A DNA stretch of 64,000 nt from Acanthaster planci (lineage: Eukaryota > Echinodermata > Asteroidea > Valvatida > Acanthasteridae), in contig NW_019091375.1 of assembly GCF_001949145.1 (NCBI RefSeq), positions 2,165,443 through 2,229,442 of the forward strand, written 5' to 3'. Under the pieces are notes generated by a model. It saw only the letters and a program-made list of their open reading frames with translations, was not told the origin of the DNA and did not search any database. Numbering within the stretch: the first letter of the stretch is position 1; every line of letters begins with the position of its first letter. Both the position numbers and the translations under genes were made by a program. Shown here one piece after another: positions 50,510-61,599 of the stretch.

Positions 50510-50681
50510 CTTCATTGGTTCCTGGATCGAGGTGAGCCTGACTGAGAGCACAGTGGTGTGTGGGGTCATCACACAAGGAAGCCCCTCAGGGTGGGGGTAT
50601 GTGACAAGGTATAAGGTGTCGTACCAGAGACTACCCTAACCTGACCTTGTACACGTGACTGATGAAAAGGGGAAAATAAAG
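50510..50681 (+). pseudogene. F5/8 gene B, discoidin part 2 with in-frame stop
   Basis: 172 nt, phase 2 (TGTCTCTAG|) to phase 0 (ATAAAG|GTAAAC). It encodes FIGSWIEVSLTESTVVCGVI, then YVTRYKVSYQRLP, then a TAA stop at 50637-50639, then PDLVHVTDEKGKIK in the same frame. Genes A and C read QKQPSSD here, so the stop replaces a Ser codon (TCA to TAA is one base). Frame, splice sites and downstream exon are otherwise intact, so the lesion looks recent, polymorphic or a sequencing error. Translation would stop about two-thirds into this exon and lose the disulfide partner, so a folded discoidin domain is unlikely. Confidence 0.85.
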
Positions 50682-51148
50682 GTAAACATTTAACAATTTG
50701 CTCCTGTCCAGGCTTTATTCCTTTTAATAAATTTGTTTTCTTGGGTATATATTTGTTTCAGCTGTTTCTTGCAATATCCTTTCTTGTTTCCCAAGCAGCT
50801 TTTTGTTTCAGTCACGAGACAAAACTGTTACACTTTCTTTTCCATGGTGTGGAAACGAGAGTGAAAAGTAGCAATAGTGCTGTATTATTTCCCTATCAAG
50901 TTCCTTCACACGGTCACACAGTATCTAACAATATCAAGTGATCCAATTCTTAAAAGACATCAAAAACAAAATCTTTAAATTACGCATTGACTCCTGTGTT
51001 AATAGTCTCCCCCCTTTTTCTGAGGAGAGCTTTGCGCAGTCTACATTAACATTTGTGCACAGTTTGATCAAAGTTCAGTTGCGGCTCGAGGTAGATGTCT
51101 CACTGTCCTAAAGTAACATGAAATCCACTTTATCCGATTTCTTTTCAG

Positions 51149-51295
51149 GTTTTCACCGGTAACACAGACGGCAACGTCGCGGTAACCAACCTGTTTGATG
51201 AGAGTGTGGTGGCCACGACAGTGCGCATTGAGCCAACTGAGTGGCATCAGGGTATTCGTCTGCGATTTGAGTTGCTTGGATGTCGCTGTGATTAA
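51149..51295 (+). CDS. F5/8 gene B, discoidin part 3 (last exon)
   Basis: 147 nt from TTCTTTTCAG| (phase 0) to TAA. It encodes VFTGNTDGNVAVTNLFDESV, then TTVRIEPTEW and IRLRFELLGCRCD. Well conserved with genes A and C although it lies behind the stop in part 2, which supports recent inactivation. Confidence 0.9.
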   Translation, partial: VFTGNTDGNVAVTNLFDESVVATTVRIEPTEWHQGIRLRFELLGCRCD

Positions 51296-52435
51296 TGTGG
51301 CACGTTTACCAACTAGGCACTTTGAGCATTCAGGACGTTTTGTTATGGGGACAATTAGTACACCGGCAGATTAAAGATACAGAGAATGAAAGTTAAAGGA
51401 CTGTAAGGCGAACGTCTGTCTAATTTATTCGTAAAGAGGCTAGTTATGGTTAACGTGGAGGCTTCTGTTCGAGGCAAATCGGTCCTTGGAAGTCCCCTAA
51501 ACTGCGAAGATCCGAAAGAGAGGAACCACTGTTATTTCTAGTTTGTGATCTCACATGGCTAATTACAAACAAAAACAACGCCTATCATGCATGACATTTT
51601 TACAGTTGCGATCAAAAATCCCTCTGTACAGAGCTGAGGCGTAAGTTTTTTGGGTGACAGGAGTATTATCTGCCACGAGAATCTGGAATTCCTTGCCCAG
51701 GAGGCACGATTTGGCTCTTTCTAGATTTGGTCTAGTGCGTAATGAATGACGGTAGACAGGTCTAGGAAAGCTCACAGCTGGTTGAATCAAAGGTAGTAAA
51801 GACTGTGTTAATTTAAAATTCACATTGAGTTTCCAAAAAATTAAAATATAAAAAAATACATATTTAGGAAAGTCATTAGAATTTTCTTCAATCTGTGAAA
51901 TTTTAAATCCTTTAAATGCACCCTTCTGTTCTGTTCCAAAGTCTTTGCACTACCATATTCCAATAGGGCCTGAAACGCGCGTGGTATAGCTCTGCAAAGG
52001 CTACAAATAAAATCATGTTCGACAGCAATAAAATTAAAGCAGTGGTGAATAGCTGACAAGTTCAATTCCCTTAGATTTTTGTGTAGGTATTTTCTGATCA
52101 CAGTACAGAAAAGAAAGGAGCATGGAAGAAGCTGGCCAATAAACTGAATCAATTGTATCCTTTCTAATGCCAGTTCATTTCTTACATTTATTGTGGATTT
52201 GAACAAATACTACCAGATTGTCATGCTGAGTTGTGAATGCCGTTTCTTACAAGTTCAGTCTCTTTGCTCAATGTAATAGTTAACAGTTGTGCCTAGGTAT
52301 ATCCCCCGAATGGCACTAAACCCTTAGACAAATGACGTAATTTGAGGTACACATATTGAATAAAATTGCAGTTTAGTCACACCACCTCAAACAGAAGTCA
52401 TTGGGTATTAATCATTATATGCTTTTGCTTTCGAG
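51296..52435. other. 3' flank of gene B
   Basis: A weak poly(A) signal ATTAAA lies at 51370, 75 bases after the stop. Minus-strand open frames at 51563-51823 and 51841-52206 look like decayed transposon code but no motif is secure. Confidence 0.45.
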
Positions 52436-52557
52436 TGAGTGGTGTGAAGAGCACGGCTAGGACGTGTTACTTCGGTCCCCCCAAAGATCCTGATAACCAA
52501 GATCACTGGATGAAGCAAGTCATACATCAGCAGATCAGAGAAATACTGAAGCGATGA
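52436..52557 (+). pseudogene. Orphan Cys-linker exon with stop
   Basis: After a TTTCGAG| acceptor the frame reads VSGVKSTARTCYFGPPKDPD, then DHWMKQVIHQQIREILKR and a TGA. It is the counterpart of the linker exons of genes A and C, and the TGA falls where they have the second Cys codon (TGC). No other F5/8 exon follows on this strand, so it is a stranded duplicate; it lies just beyond gene B, which lacks a recognisable linker exon of its own. Confidence 0.75.
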
Positions 52558-52745
52558 TCGGGAAGATGGAGAGGGCGTGACCATGATAGGCCAGTTCTGT
52601 GCTTGTGACGTAGCAGATTTGTCAATAAGTCACCTTTGGGCTGTATTCTTTACACGGTTCGCACTATCTATTAGGCGGTTTTTGCATGGTGCCAGTGAAT
52701 CAACGACCGATTACTGATCGTGCGAAAGTCCGATAGTGCCATATA

Positions 52746-53313
52746 CAGGGTGTCCACATAAAAAGTATACCGAGATAAAAATTACTGTAATAGCAAAACT
52801 ACTGTATATATGGGAAAGAAAAATATGTCTCTAGAAAAGGCACTGAAAAGTATTGAAATCGGCACTGTGACAAGTTTGCATATGTGATTAAAACAAGGCT
52901 AGGCCATCCAAGTGTGCAGAATACCAAATGCCTTTGTTTTAAGAACTGTGAGAAGTTGCATATCGATAACAAAAGTCAGCATGTGGGGTGAAGGCGATTT
53001 CTTTTTATGGCGTTACCTGCAGAACCAAATTTTCACTACACCCTCAGCTAATGTTCAGGAGTTAACGTGCAAGAATATTGGAAAAAAGTCAATAATCTCC
53101 GTCAAGACCTTGAAATTATCTAACGAGCATTAAGGGACATGTTACAAAGATGTCAGATGTGCATTGACAGGAATGGTGGCCATGTGGAGGACTTAGCACA
53201 TTAAACTGATGAGGTAAGTAGCGAAACCAAAGCAGATAAGATCGATTTGGGTACATTCCTTTGTTTTCAAGAATGCGTTCTTAAAACAAAGGCATTTGAT
53301 ATTCTGCACACTT
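52746..53313 (+). mobile_element. Truncated mariner-like element with internal palindrome
   Basis: The left end CAGGGTGTCCACATAAAA follows TA as in Tc1/mariner elements. Inside, the plus strand encodes the transposase tail: GEGDFFLWRYLQNQIFTTPS, NVQELTCKNIG, then RCQMCIDRNGGHVED. A 37-bp inverted repeat (52910-52946 and 53277-53313, 36 of 37 matches, containing AAATGCCTTTGTTTTAAG) brackets the transposase piece. The right terminal repeat was not found, so the element is deleted and dead; the 3' limit given is that of the palindrome. Confidence 0.65.
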
Positions 53314-53637
53314 CTCTAGATAGTAGTAGGTGTAAGAAACAGAACACTAAAAATATCACAAGAGATAACCGTGGTTTTAATGTTGATTCAATCATTTGCC
53401 CCACACCGTTTGTTGCCTTGAAGGGTGCTTTCTTCTTCTTTCTTTCCGCGTTATCGACGGGGAGCTTTGATTAGCTTTGCACAATAGTATTACATAATAC
53501 GATGTTATTTTACTTACACGTTATGAATGTTGACATTGAGCTGTAAAATCCTCGCTTGTGAAGGTGCTGGCGATCGTGTACGCAACCAAGCCTTATGCAT
53601 CCCTACTCGTTTACTCGTTACCCTCCAGTAGCTTTAC

Positions 53638-53843
53638 CAGTGGCGTGGTTACGATTTTAATAGTGGGGGCCCAGAGGGGCACCAGCATCTTATGGGGTGG
53701 CACCAATTTTCAGTGATGTGGCTTGTTAGCCTTTTGCAATATCCATTCATCTGTCTTTTTTTGAGTGGGGGGGGGCACCTGGGGACACCGGAAATTTGTG
53801 TGGGGGGGCACGTTCCCCCAGCCCCCCTGCAGCTACGCCACTG
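53638..53843. mobile_element. hAT-like MITE
   Basis: Begins CAGTGGCGTGG and ends CTACGCCACTG, imperfect inverted ends of the hAT type. The flanking 8-mers (AGCTTTAC / AGTTGTAC) agree at 6 of 8 positions, as expected for an aged hAT target duplication. 206 bp, no coding. Confidence 0.65.
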
Positions 53844-55454
53844 AGTTGTACTACTCATGCTAGCTTAAACCTTCGACCGTTTCCTATATTTGGACTTGTA
53901 CACGGCTTTGCATTGATATTGCCGTCCCCAACTTCATTGTGTAACAAGGCAAATATGTACACCCATCACATCGATGTGCATGAATCATACAGCGTTTGAT
54001 GGAAGGTTTCAAGCGGTTTTACACTGCAGTGATGGGAGCAATATAGAACAGGAATACAACACCTAACAAAAGGTGTGTTGGCAATTTAGCAGCATCGATT
54101 TTTCGAACTCCCCTCTTAATAGCTGCAGTTTTCACTGGTGGTTGTGCTCACAAGGTCGTAGTTGTGGGCTTGCTGTGCATGCGCGATGCCATATGCTTGT
54201 TTTTAAAGCTTGACTTTTTCCATATTATCTGTGCAATTACAAACAACTATGCACGCTGCACAAAGTCAATTGTACATGGTATGGCCCCTACAGAATCTTA
54301 AATGGTCATGACATTACATGCCATGTAAACGTCAGAACAAACCAAACCAAACCAACCGATCTAGCAATCTATATTTCACTATGCGTCTCTTTTTAAACAA
54401 ATCTTTGTACGGTAATTTACACTTTCAATAATAAAAAAAGGACATTTCCCATTTTTATTTCAATTCATAAATGTTTTATCTGCAGGTACTAATTTACTTT
54501 ATAAAGTAATTTAGCCTGTCATTTTTTTCTAAAGGAACAAGTATGTCCTTGGCAGGTGTTAAACATGTGTTTCAGACCAGCTCAAAAGAATGAACGCTGA
54601 TAATGCCCTGGAATGGGTGATTCGCAAGAAACTGATAAATGGCTGAAATATTCAAACTAAATGATTGAGACTTACCGCTTAGTACCCCTCATTTGAAAAT
54701 CCAACGTTACCTTTATCCAAACGAAATCATTCAATTTTTATGAGTGCCTCAATGCATATCCATGTAACACAAATGTTAAGATCAGTGATCATCATTTCGG
54801 CAGTCAATAAAATGTTGTTCCAAATCAACCTTCAACATTACTAATAGATTGCCTGAAATAATTAGTTTCACATAGACTGTAAGTATTCGTAGCTGTAACG
54901 TGCAAATGGAACAACTGTTCAGTACAAAACGCGTTAAAAACCTGATTACAAACCTACTAGACAAAGCTTCTAATTAGCTGTGAAGTAGTATGTACCTAAC
55001 AACAGAATGGAACGATTTTGGTCTGTCATTTGCTTTTTGTCGAGCAGAAATTTTGTTTTCCTAGCAGATTTAAGTGCCATTGCTAAGTGCAACAAAGTGT
55101 GCAAAGAACTATATGAAATATTTACAAGCAAACTGTAAAATAATTCTGTGCATCAACTTCTTCCTTGGATTTTTTTGTTCTTGCCAAGATTTAATACAGC
55201 AAGGCTGTTATTAGATTGCGTCATTTAAGATGAGATGTTTGTTTGAAAGTGATAACGAATTTATTTGTAAGACATTAATTACCATTACCGTATTTAATGC
55301 CAGCATATGGAAACGCTCAAATCATATTCAGATACCCACAGCGATATCTTTGATGGATATCAATGCCATCTCATTGCTATTTCCTGGCGTTATGTCAACA
55401 ATTAAATAAAACATGCATTAAAAATTCTGTAAGCATTAAGATGATAGAGCTGAA
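53844..55454. other. Interval between elements and gene C
   Basis: AT-rich. A minus-strand AATAAA (55265-55260) about 190 bases beyond gene C's stop may be its poly(A) signal. Nothing else recognised. Confidence 0.45.
55260..55265 (-). promoter_or_regulatory. Possible poly(A) signal of gene C
   Basis: TTTATT on the plus strand reads AATAAA on the minus strand, about 190 bases 3' of the stop codon at 55455. Confidence 0.4.
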
Positions 55455-55601
55455 TTAATCAAATGGACATCCAAGCAGTTCCAACCGCAGAGAAACGACA
55501 GTAAGCCATTCAGTCGGCTCAATGCGTACTGCCGTCACCAGCACACTCTCATTAAACAGGTTAGTGACTGGGGTATCGCCCTGAGTGTTACCTGGGAATA
55601 C
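55455..55601 (-). CDS. F5/8 gene C, discoidin part 3 (last exon)
   Basis: 147 nt, phase 0 acceptor (CCATTTCAG|) to TAA. It encodes VFPGNTQGDTPVTNLFNESV, then AVRIEPTEW and SLRLELLGCPFD. Same length and phase as the last exons of genes A and B but on the opposite strand. Confidence 0.92.
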   Translation of the reverse strand, partial: VFPGNTQGDTPVTNLFNESVLVTAVRIEPTEWLTVVSLRLELLGCPFD

Positions 55602-56283
55602 CTGAAATGGAAACATAAATACACGGTATGTTTTCAAGTCAAGGGAGAAACCGTCCTCAAACCAGATTTTATTCTTTAATTTGGACATCTTTCCTTTTGA
55701 AAACTGGGTCTGAAATTAAAATCTGTTTAGGCGAGAAATATTTTGCCGCCCATTGTTGTTTACTTAAGAAAATAATCCAATTCTCTCATTTCTTAATCTA
55801 ACGGTTTTTTCTAAATGCAAGTCTCTGAGCAAGATTTCATGCTTAATTTAATTCCAAGCAGTACACATAAACAATATGTATATTTTGTTACTGCCCCTGG
55901 ACTAGAATACGAAACTATCTTGCGGACAAAACACTAGTTTAGCAAACAGGGATTGACGTAGGGGCTTTAGGTTGGTAAACACAATTCAAGAGTAAATCTG
56001 ATGGATATAAAATACCAATCTGGGACGGTAATAGTTGATCATAGATGTAACAATGTGTTTGCAAACAGAGTTTTAGTAATAACTGCTTTTTTGCAAAGAA
56101 TTTCCAAATTGGCTTTAAACTAGCTTGTGTCTCTGCACCTCTAGCATTTAGATTTACCTGAAATCCCCTTTAATGCAACAGTCAAGCAAAACCCTGGCTA
56201 AGCGTGTGCAGAAATTTGCAACAAAACGGAACGGATGAAAAATGCCGATGATATATGTTAATTACAATGTTTTCTTTCTATAC

Positions 56284-56467
56284 CGTGACGTTTCCGTTGA
56301 GATCTGTCACGTGTACCCGGTCGGACGAGGGCTGCTTCTGATACGCAACCTTGTACTTCGTCACACAGTAGCAAACGCTTGTTTGGTAAGCGTATCCTTC
56401 TGTGGTGACACCAGATACAACCCTACTCTCACCGAGGTCCACCTCGATCCAGGGATTGGTGTCGGTA
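56284..56467 (-). CDS. F5/8 gene C, discoidin part 2
   Basis: 184 nt, phase 2 (CTTTGTAG|) to phase 0 (GTCACG|GTATAG). It encodes TDTNPWIEVDLGESRVVSGV, then YCVTKYKVAYQKQPSSD and HVTDLNGNVT. No stop. About nine nucleotides longer than the gene A exon, in the loop after TTEGYAYQTS. Confidence 0.92.
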
Positions 56468-56969
56468 CTACAAAGAGCGAAACGGAATAAAGGGGGAAAA
56501 ATAACAGTGATCTGCAAACACACCCACTTGTAAAAGGGAAGATTGACAGAAAAAAAACACCACTGCTATTGAGATGTCCAAAAACACTTTTGCAACCGCC
56601 AGGATAAATTGAAGGATTGAAATGAACTCGATTACCTATACCCCATTTTTTAGCAGTGGAAAAATTCCAAGTCTTTCCTGATTTTTACTATTAATCATAT
56701 ATTGCAATACTCGATTCATAATGGAATCGTTCCATCATCTTAAACTGATACGTCAGGGCAGAATAAAACCTAATGCCGAATTCCACCGTCACCAGTTTCC
56801 TCGTCGTCCTTGCAACAGACTCCAACTCCACTTTAGTCCACTCAACAATTACTCTACCTCTCCAGCGACACCGCGTGGGTATTGATCGCCCTCACAATAT
56901 TACCCCATTCAGTCTACACTTCAGACACTTTTTTACTCTCCTGATGATTTCCTGTTTGCTTAGCCTTTC

Positions 56970-57900
56970 CGTCACTTCTTCACGCATTATGCTGTCGTTT
57001 CCAACACAAGAAGACACTTGTATTCTTCATTCTCTCCCAATGCCTTCCACAGCCATCCACCAGGCAGAGGAATACCAGGGAAATCCACCCTCTTCCCCTT
57101 TCTCAATGTCAACACCACACTCTTCTCCACACCGAACTGCATTTCTGTGTCCCCACTGTACACCCTAACTGTGTGCACAGGAGAATGTAATTCCCTCTTG
57201 CTCTTGCGAAACAGCTTCACGTCGTCCATGAAGAGGAGGTGACCGTCTGTAGAACCATAGACAATGGTATCAGCGCAAGAACAACAGTGACAGTAAAAGT
57301 CCCCTTTAAGAATGCCTCTTCTGATACAAATCTTATACCAAGATTTCCATTCTTAGCCGTCAACAGGTCTTCAAAGTGTTTGCTATAAATTGCTGCAAGC
57401 CTTCTAAATCGCTTCACTCCAACTATTTTCAAACAATCCATTATCCACAAACGCGACATCTTACCGTACGTCCTCCTGTAGTCAGTCTACGTCATTAACA
57501 AATTGGTTCTCTCTTCCAACAGTCTTTCAACACATATTTGTCTATTAGTTTGTTGATACCTTGGTCCCCTTGACTGTTTGGCACATCACATGGGCTCCCC
57601 TGGGTACTAACCACTCTCCTCCAAGTTTAAGTAAAGATCCTCAGCTATGATACTTGTCCAGAGCTTTTAAACAACGGCAAGACAAGTAATAGGTCGTAAT
57701 ATTACTGGCTCTGCTTCCCCTTTTGAGCCCTTGATTGGCAAAACGGTCCTCACCTCAGTCTTCTACCCTGGCCGACTTCCATACAATACACACTCCTAGA
57801 AATACTCTGCAAGCCTACCGTGTACACTGCTTTTATTTTCCAGCCAGCATACCTATTCATATGATCAACACCCAGGGCTTTCCAGTGGGACACTTTCCTC
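56970..57900 (-). pseudogene. LINE reverse-transcriptase remnant in gene C intron
   Basis: The minus strand, read across frames, gives GSRASNITTYYLSC (for xNYRPITCL), SRGTKVSTN (for SRGTKDQL), FVNDVD, then FMDD-type MDDVKLFRKSKREL, HTVRVYSGDTEMQFGVEKSV, LTLRKGKRVDFPGIPLPGG and EEYKCLLVLE (for YKYLGVLE). This is the order of a non-LTR reverse transcriptase from fingers to thumb. Many stops and frameshifts. It is in the same orientation as gene C and lies between discoidin parts 1 and 2. Confidence 0.75.
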
Positions 57901-58086
57901 GATTGCTTCTTAACCCTTTTCTTTTACAGCAACACCCCCCATCATCACTCTCCGTGTGATCACCATTATTATCCCTTATTTTGATTCAGTAATCATACAC
58001 ACAACATTATCTTCTCTTGGTACAAAGTATAATGAGAATCAAAGAGGGCAAAACGAGAGTGTTTGTTCTTTTTATTTGATGCGTAC

Positions 58087-58258
58087 CTCCTGGCTGCCCA
58101 CGATGCACCAACGTTGAGGCGTGCTTCTCTGGCATTGAAATAGGTCTGGCTACTGGACGCCGAGATTTGTGAATCTGTAATAGTTCCGTCTTCCATTCCT
58201 AGTGGCTGAGGGGTTGAACACTCGACTATGTTGGGTGCTGGCTCCTTGGGTCCTTCCT
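58087..58258 (-). CDS. F5/8 gene C, hinge and discoidin part 1
   Basis: 172 nt, phase 1 (GCCTGCAG|) to phase 2 (AGGAG|GTACGC). A short hinge (EEGPKEPAPNIVE) is followed by CSTPQPLGMEDGTITDSQIS, then ARLNVGASWAAR. The W-A-A-R end departs from the W-A-P of genes A and B but the frame and splice phase are kept. Confidence 0.9.
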
Positions 58259-58938
58259 CTGCAGGCAGGCGGGAAAACAAGAGTATCAATTTCAGTTTCA
58301 ATTGAGAAACGTTAACCGGCTTGAAACCTTCAATAACCATAATTATTTGCATTTTCAAATGTTCTATAAATCACAATGCCACCAACACAAGATGAGTTGC
58401 ACGTGTGTGCTTATTATATTTTGCACTTGTGTGCTCACAGTGCAACAATGGAAAAATTCTGGAAAAGTATAGTAAAAACCAGAGGACTGGAGGGGGGGAG
58501 GGTTCAGGATATCTTCTCGTAACCTTTATTGCATTCATATCCACGTGGTAATTCATATTTGGGGGCTTTTCTACACTGCCCCCTGACCAGATCCCTCAGT
58601 GGCTATGATTTTGCAGTGGAAACGCAGATACCAACTAGCTTTGTCTTGGGTGCGTGCGTTACAAATATGCATGTTGATTAGGCATCATAATAAACAACAG
58701 GTGTACCGAAGCAGTTCTGGATGTGTCATATTTGTCTACTATTAGCGTTTCCCTCCGTTTTGCTCTTTATACTGGGGTGATGGCGGTGAAATCTGACCAC
58801 ACAAATATTAAACGACTTCCCAGGTTGTATCGTGTAATCAGGGTGTGATCCCTGGCAACATGGTGTTTCGGGTTTTATGGCTTCCAGCTAGCGCCCGTCG
58901 AACAGAGATATTGACAATAGGGAAGAACCACCACCAAT

Positions 58939-58985
58939 GTAGGGCTGGGTAACTCAGTTGGTAGATCACCGGTACGGTATTCGAT
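58939..58985 (+). repeat. tRNA 5'-half-like fragment
   Basis: GGGTAACTCAGTTGGTAGAT continuing to CACCGGTACGG resembles a tRNA D arm with an A box (TAGCTCAGTTGGTAGAG). No T arm or B box follows, so it is a fragment of a tRNA-derived repeat, not a tRNA gene. Confidence 0.5.
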
Positions 58986-60017
58986 GTTTATTATGCTAGT
59001 TTTTCCTTCTGAAAGTATTCTCGTCGGCCTAATGATTAGTCCCGTGGTTTTCCTTCTTTAAACAAAAATACCCTCCTAACCTCCTCCACTTTCCTTCCAA
59101 AAACACCCTCTTAGTTGTGACGAACAGCCTCCCGTTTCTTCCATCAGTTGTTCAAATAAACTTTGACCCTTCTAAAAATATCCTTCTTGCTACGATGAGT
59201 TGTTTCAAATAAACCTTAATCCGTCTGAACTGGCTTATTCAGTTTTTTCCTTGCCTAACAAAACAACATCTTGGCCCGTTTCCTACCGAGATCGACAAAG
59301 ACTGAAAGGTCTTATCCAAATGCAGTCGTCTGTCTCATAATGGCATACTACTACTATTGACGACATCAATCTCTTTTATTCTGTGCAAATAGCTTACAAC
59401 GTTTGACATATCGCGAGATATGTCTTAATTTTTTATGGCGAGGAAGACCTCCTGTCAAATAAACCAGTTGTGCACATCATGCAGTTGACTCCAAAATGTT
59501 AGCTACAATTTAATGGACAATTCACGCTTATACCGTTTACGGTTGATATTTAACCGACTTTTTAAGAATTTGAGGATTTTCATAGTAACTTTGGATCTGA
59601 TGATGTCATTGGTCCTAAACCTCACACGTGTGGAATGGATAAATATCGTCCCATACACCAATTTTCAGACTAATCAAAGAAACTTTGCCACAAAATCTAT
59701 TCGAAATTCATTTTCCAGAAGATTCGACCTGATGCTAGAGGGCGCCCAACATTTGGATGACGTCATCAGTAAATGTTTGGTACAATACCCCACGATACTG
59801 TAACGCAAGGCAGTATCAACGCCGTTGAAGACAAGTCAATTTCTATTATCATTTTTAAACAGCAACCCCTCTTTCGGTGTCGACTGATAGGACGGGTCGC
59901 ATGATTTGACTCACACGAGATGATTAAAGACCAAATTTTACTGTGGGTCAGAAAAACTGACGTTGGTCTCATAAACAAAACACAGGGCTTTTTCCCCATT
60001 TTGAGGTTTTCAAACAA

Positions 60018-60128
60018 AGAAACAAACAACAAACAAACGAACGAACGAACAAACGAACGAACGAACGAACGAACGAACGAACGAACGAACGAACAAACAA
60101 TCGAACGAACGAACGAACGAACAAACAA
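60018..60128. repeat. GAAC/AAAC tetranucleotide microsatellite
   Basis: About 110 bases of tandem AACG units interrupted by AAAC variants. The frames through it give meaningless Arg/Thr/Asn or Ser/Phe/Val repeats. Confidence 0.95.
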
Positions 60129-61073
60129 TTAAGCAAATATTACAACTGTCGAGGACACCCAAGCTAATAAACTTTCAAATAAGTCTTGCCTGTTCACGTG
60201 CTGCAAGATTTCAAGCTGATAAAAAATGTACTTCAAAAGGCACACTGCTTTGAAGAGTGCACCTTTAATGCCACGTGACTTGTTACATGACTACGTCATC
60301 ATCACGCAACGTCAATTTTCATCTATCAATCTCATTTTATAAACCTTCCCGTCCTAACACTCTGCAAGGTTTCAACCCGAACAGACATGTACAATACAAT
60401 ACAAAACATTAGTGTTACCGCGGAAAGATAGAAGATTAGAGACTGCAAATATTTTTTCCCTTTTAGCGTTTCATACAATGCGATCTGCTCTTAGCGCCAC
60501 GTGCTTGGAAATTTGCCAAATCTTGAGTACATGTCCTACACACTGTGCGATGCCTATGCTACAGGCAGATTTTGCGCGTCCACCCACACAGTAGCCAATG
60601 CACAATACACGAATGGGATTTTCGAGTTCGCAAAAATCCATAACCAATCGAGTTGCAGAAAGTCATAGCACGATTTCATTCCTTCTTTATAAACTCCTCG
60701 AGTGTCCTCTGGGATAAGTTGAAAAACTCGAATATGTATTTTGAGTTGATGTCTGTGGAAAATACATGTGTGAAGTTTGAGGATGACGTCGTCATTAGAC
60801 CAGAAGTTACAGTAAGAAGACTTTTCTTATTTCGAAAATCGCTAAAAATAGAACCTAAAAGATAACTTCGTCAATTGTTTCAACTGTGAAGTGGAAACAG
60901 GTGGATATCAAATATCTTGGTATCGGGTGCATACCTTACAACTATTGTGGCTTGTTGAGTGGGCATTATAATTATACAATAGGTGTACTGAAACAACATA
61001 TACATTTTTTATGACATACATGATGAAGTAAAAAGTGGGTAACTTTAAAGTTATATTAAGTAATTTCATGCAT

Positions 61074-61253
61074 CTAAGATGGAAAGCTTGCGGTAAGTAC
61101 CATGCAATATCTCTTTTTGAGTCTTTGTGGTTCTGATAAGAACCGGAGACAGAGCACACTGTCCGAAACGTTGAGCCTCTCCGGTTCTTATCAGAACCAT
61201 ACAGACTCAAAAAGAGATATCGCATGGTGCTTACCGCAAGCTTTCCATCTTAG
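61074..61253. repeat. Large fold-back, 74-bp arms
   Basis: The arms 61074-61147 and 61180-61253 match at about 70 of 74 positions around a 32-base loop. They contain GGAAAGCTTGCGGTAAG and TTCTGATAAGAACCGGA. A transcript of either strand would fold into a long near-perfect hairpin. No open frame. It sits about 350 bases 3' of gene C's linker exon, inside the intron. Confidence 0.9.
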
Positions 61254-61599
61254 TCGTCTGTCACCATGAATAACTTCATGCAGTACTGATCCTTGATACA
61301 TCAAAAACTAATTTTTATCGACACCATTACCCCGTACTGACTACTTTTAAAAAAACGGCTGTAAGAATATCACGATTTTAGGTAGGAGGAAGTAATCGCA
61401 TTTTTACTGCTGGAAAAGACTACTGCATATTGGATTGCATAAGCTCATTGAATAAAAAAAATTATCAGACGTATCGTTCAATCACAAAAGACTGCTGGCG
61501 TTCAGTGCACGACCCTAAACAATTAGCAAAACTGAGTTGAAGAAGGAAACATATGTGCATAATGCTGCCTTTTCTTAACTCGGAAGTTAGAGTACTTAC

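Larger units (their letters stand above)
58259..61599. other. Gene C intron rich in repeats
   Basis: Between the linker exon and discoidin part 1. Holds a tRNA-like fragment (58939-58985), CRE-palindrome repeat traces (59600-60790), a GAAC microsatellite (60018-60128) and a large fold-back (61074-61253). No further exon, such as a counterpart of gene A's microexon, was found. Confidence 0.55.

Noticed and set aside
51563-52206. Two minus-strand frames downstream of gene B
   Set aside because: Suggestive of transposon tail code, but no diagnostic motif could be named.
60018-60128. Regular repeats checked as a possible CRISPR array
   Set aside because: Four-base units without spacers: a microsatellite.
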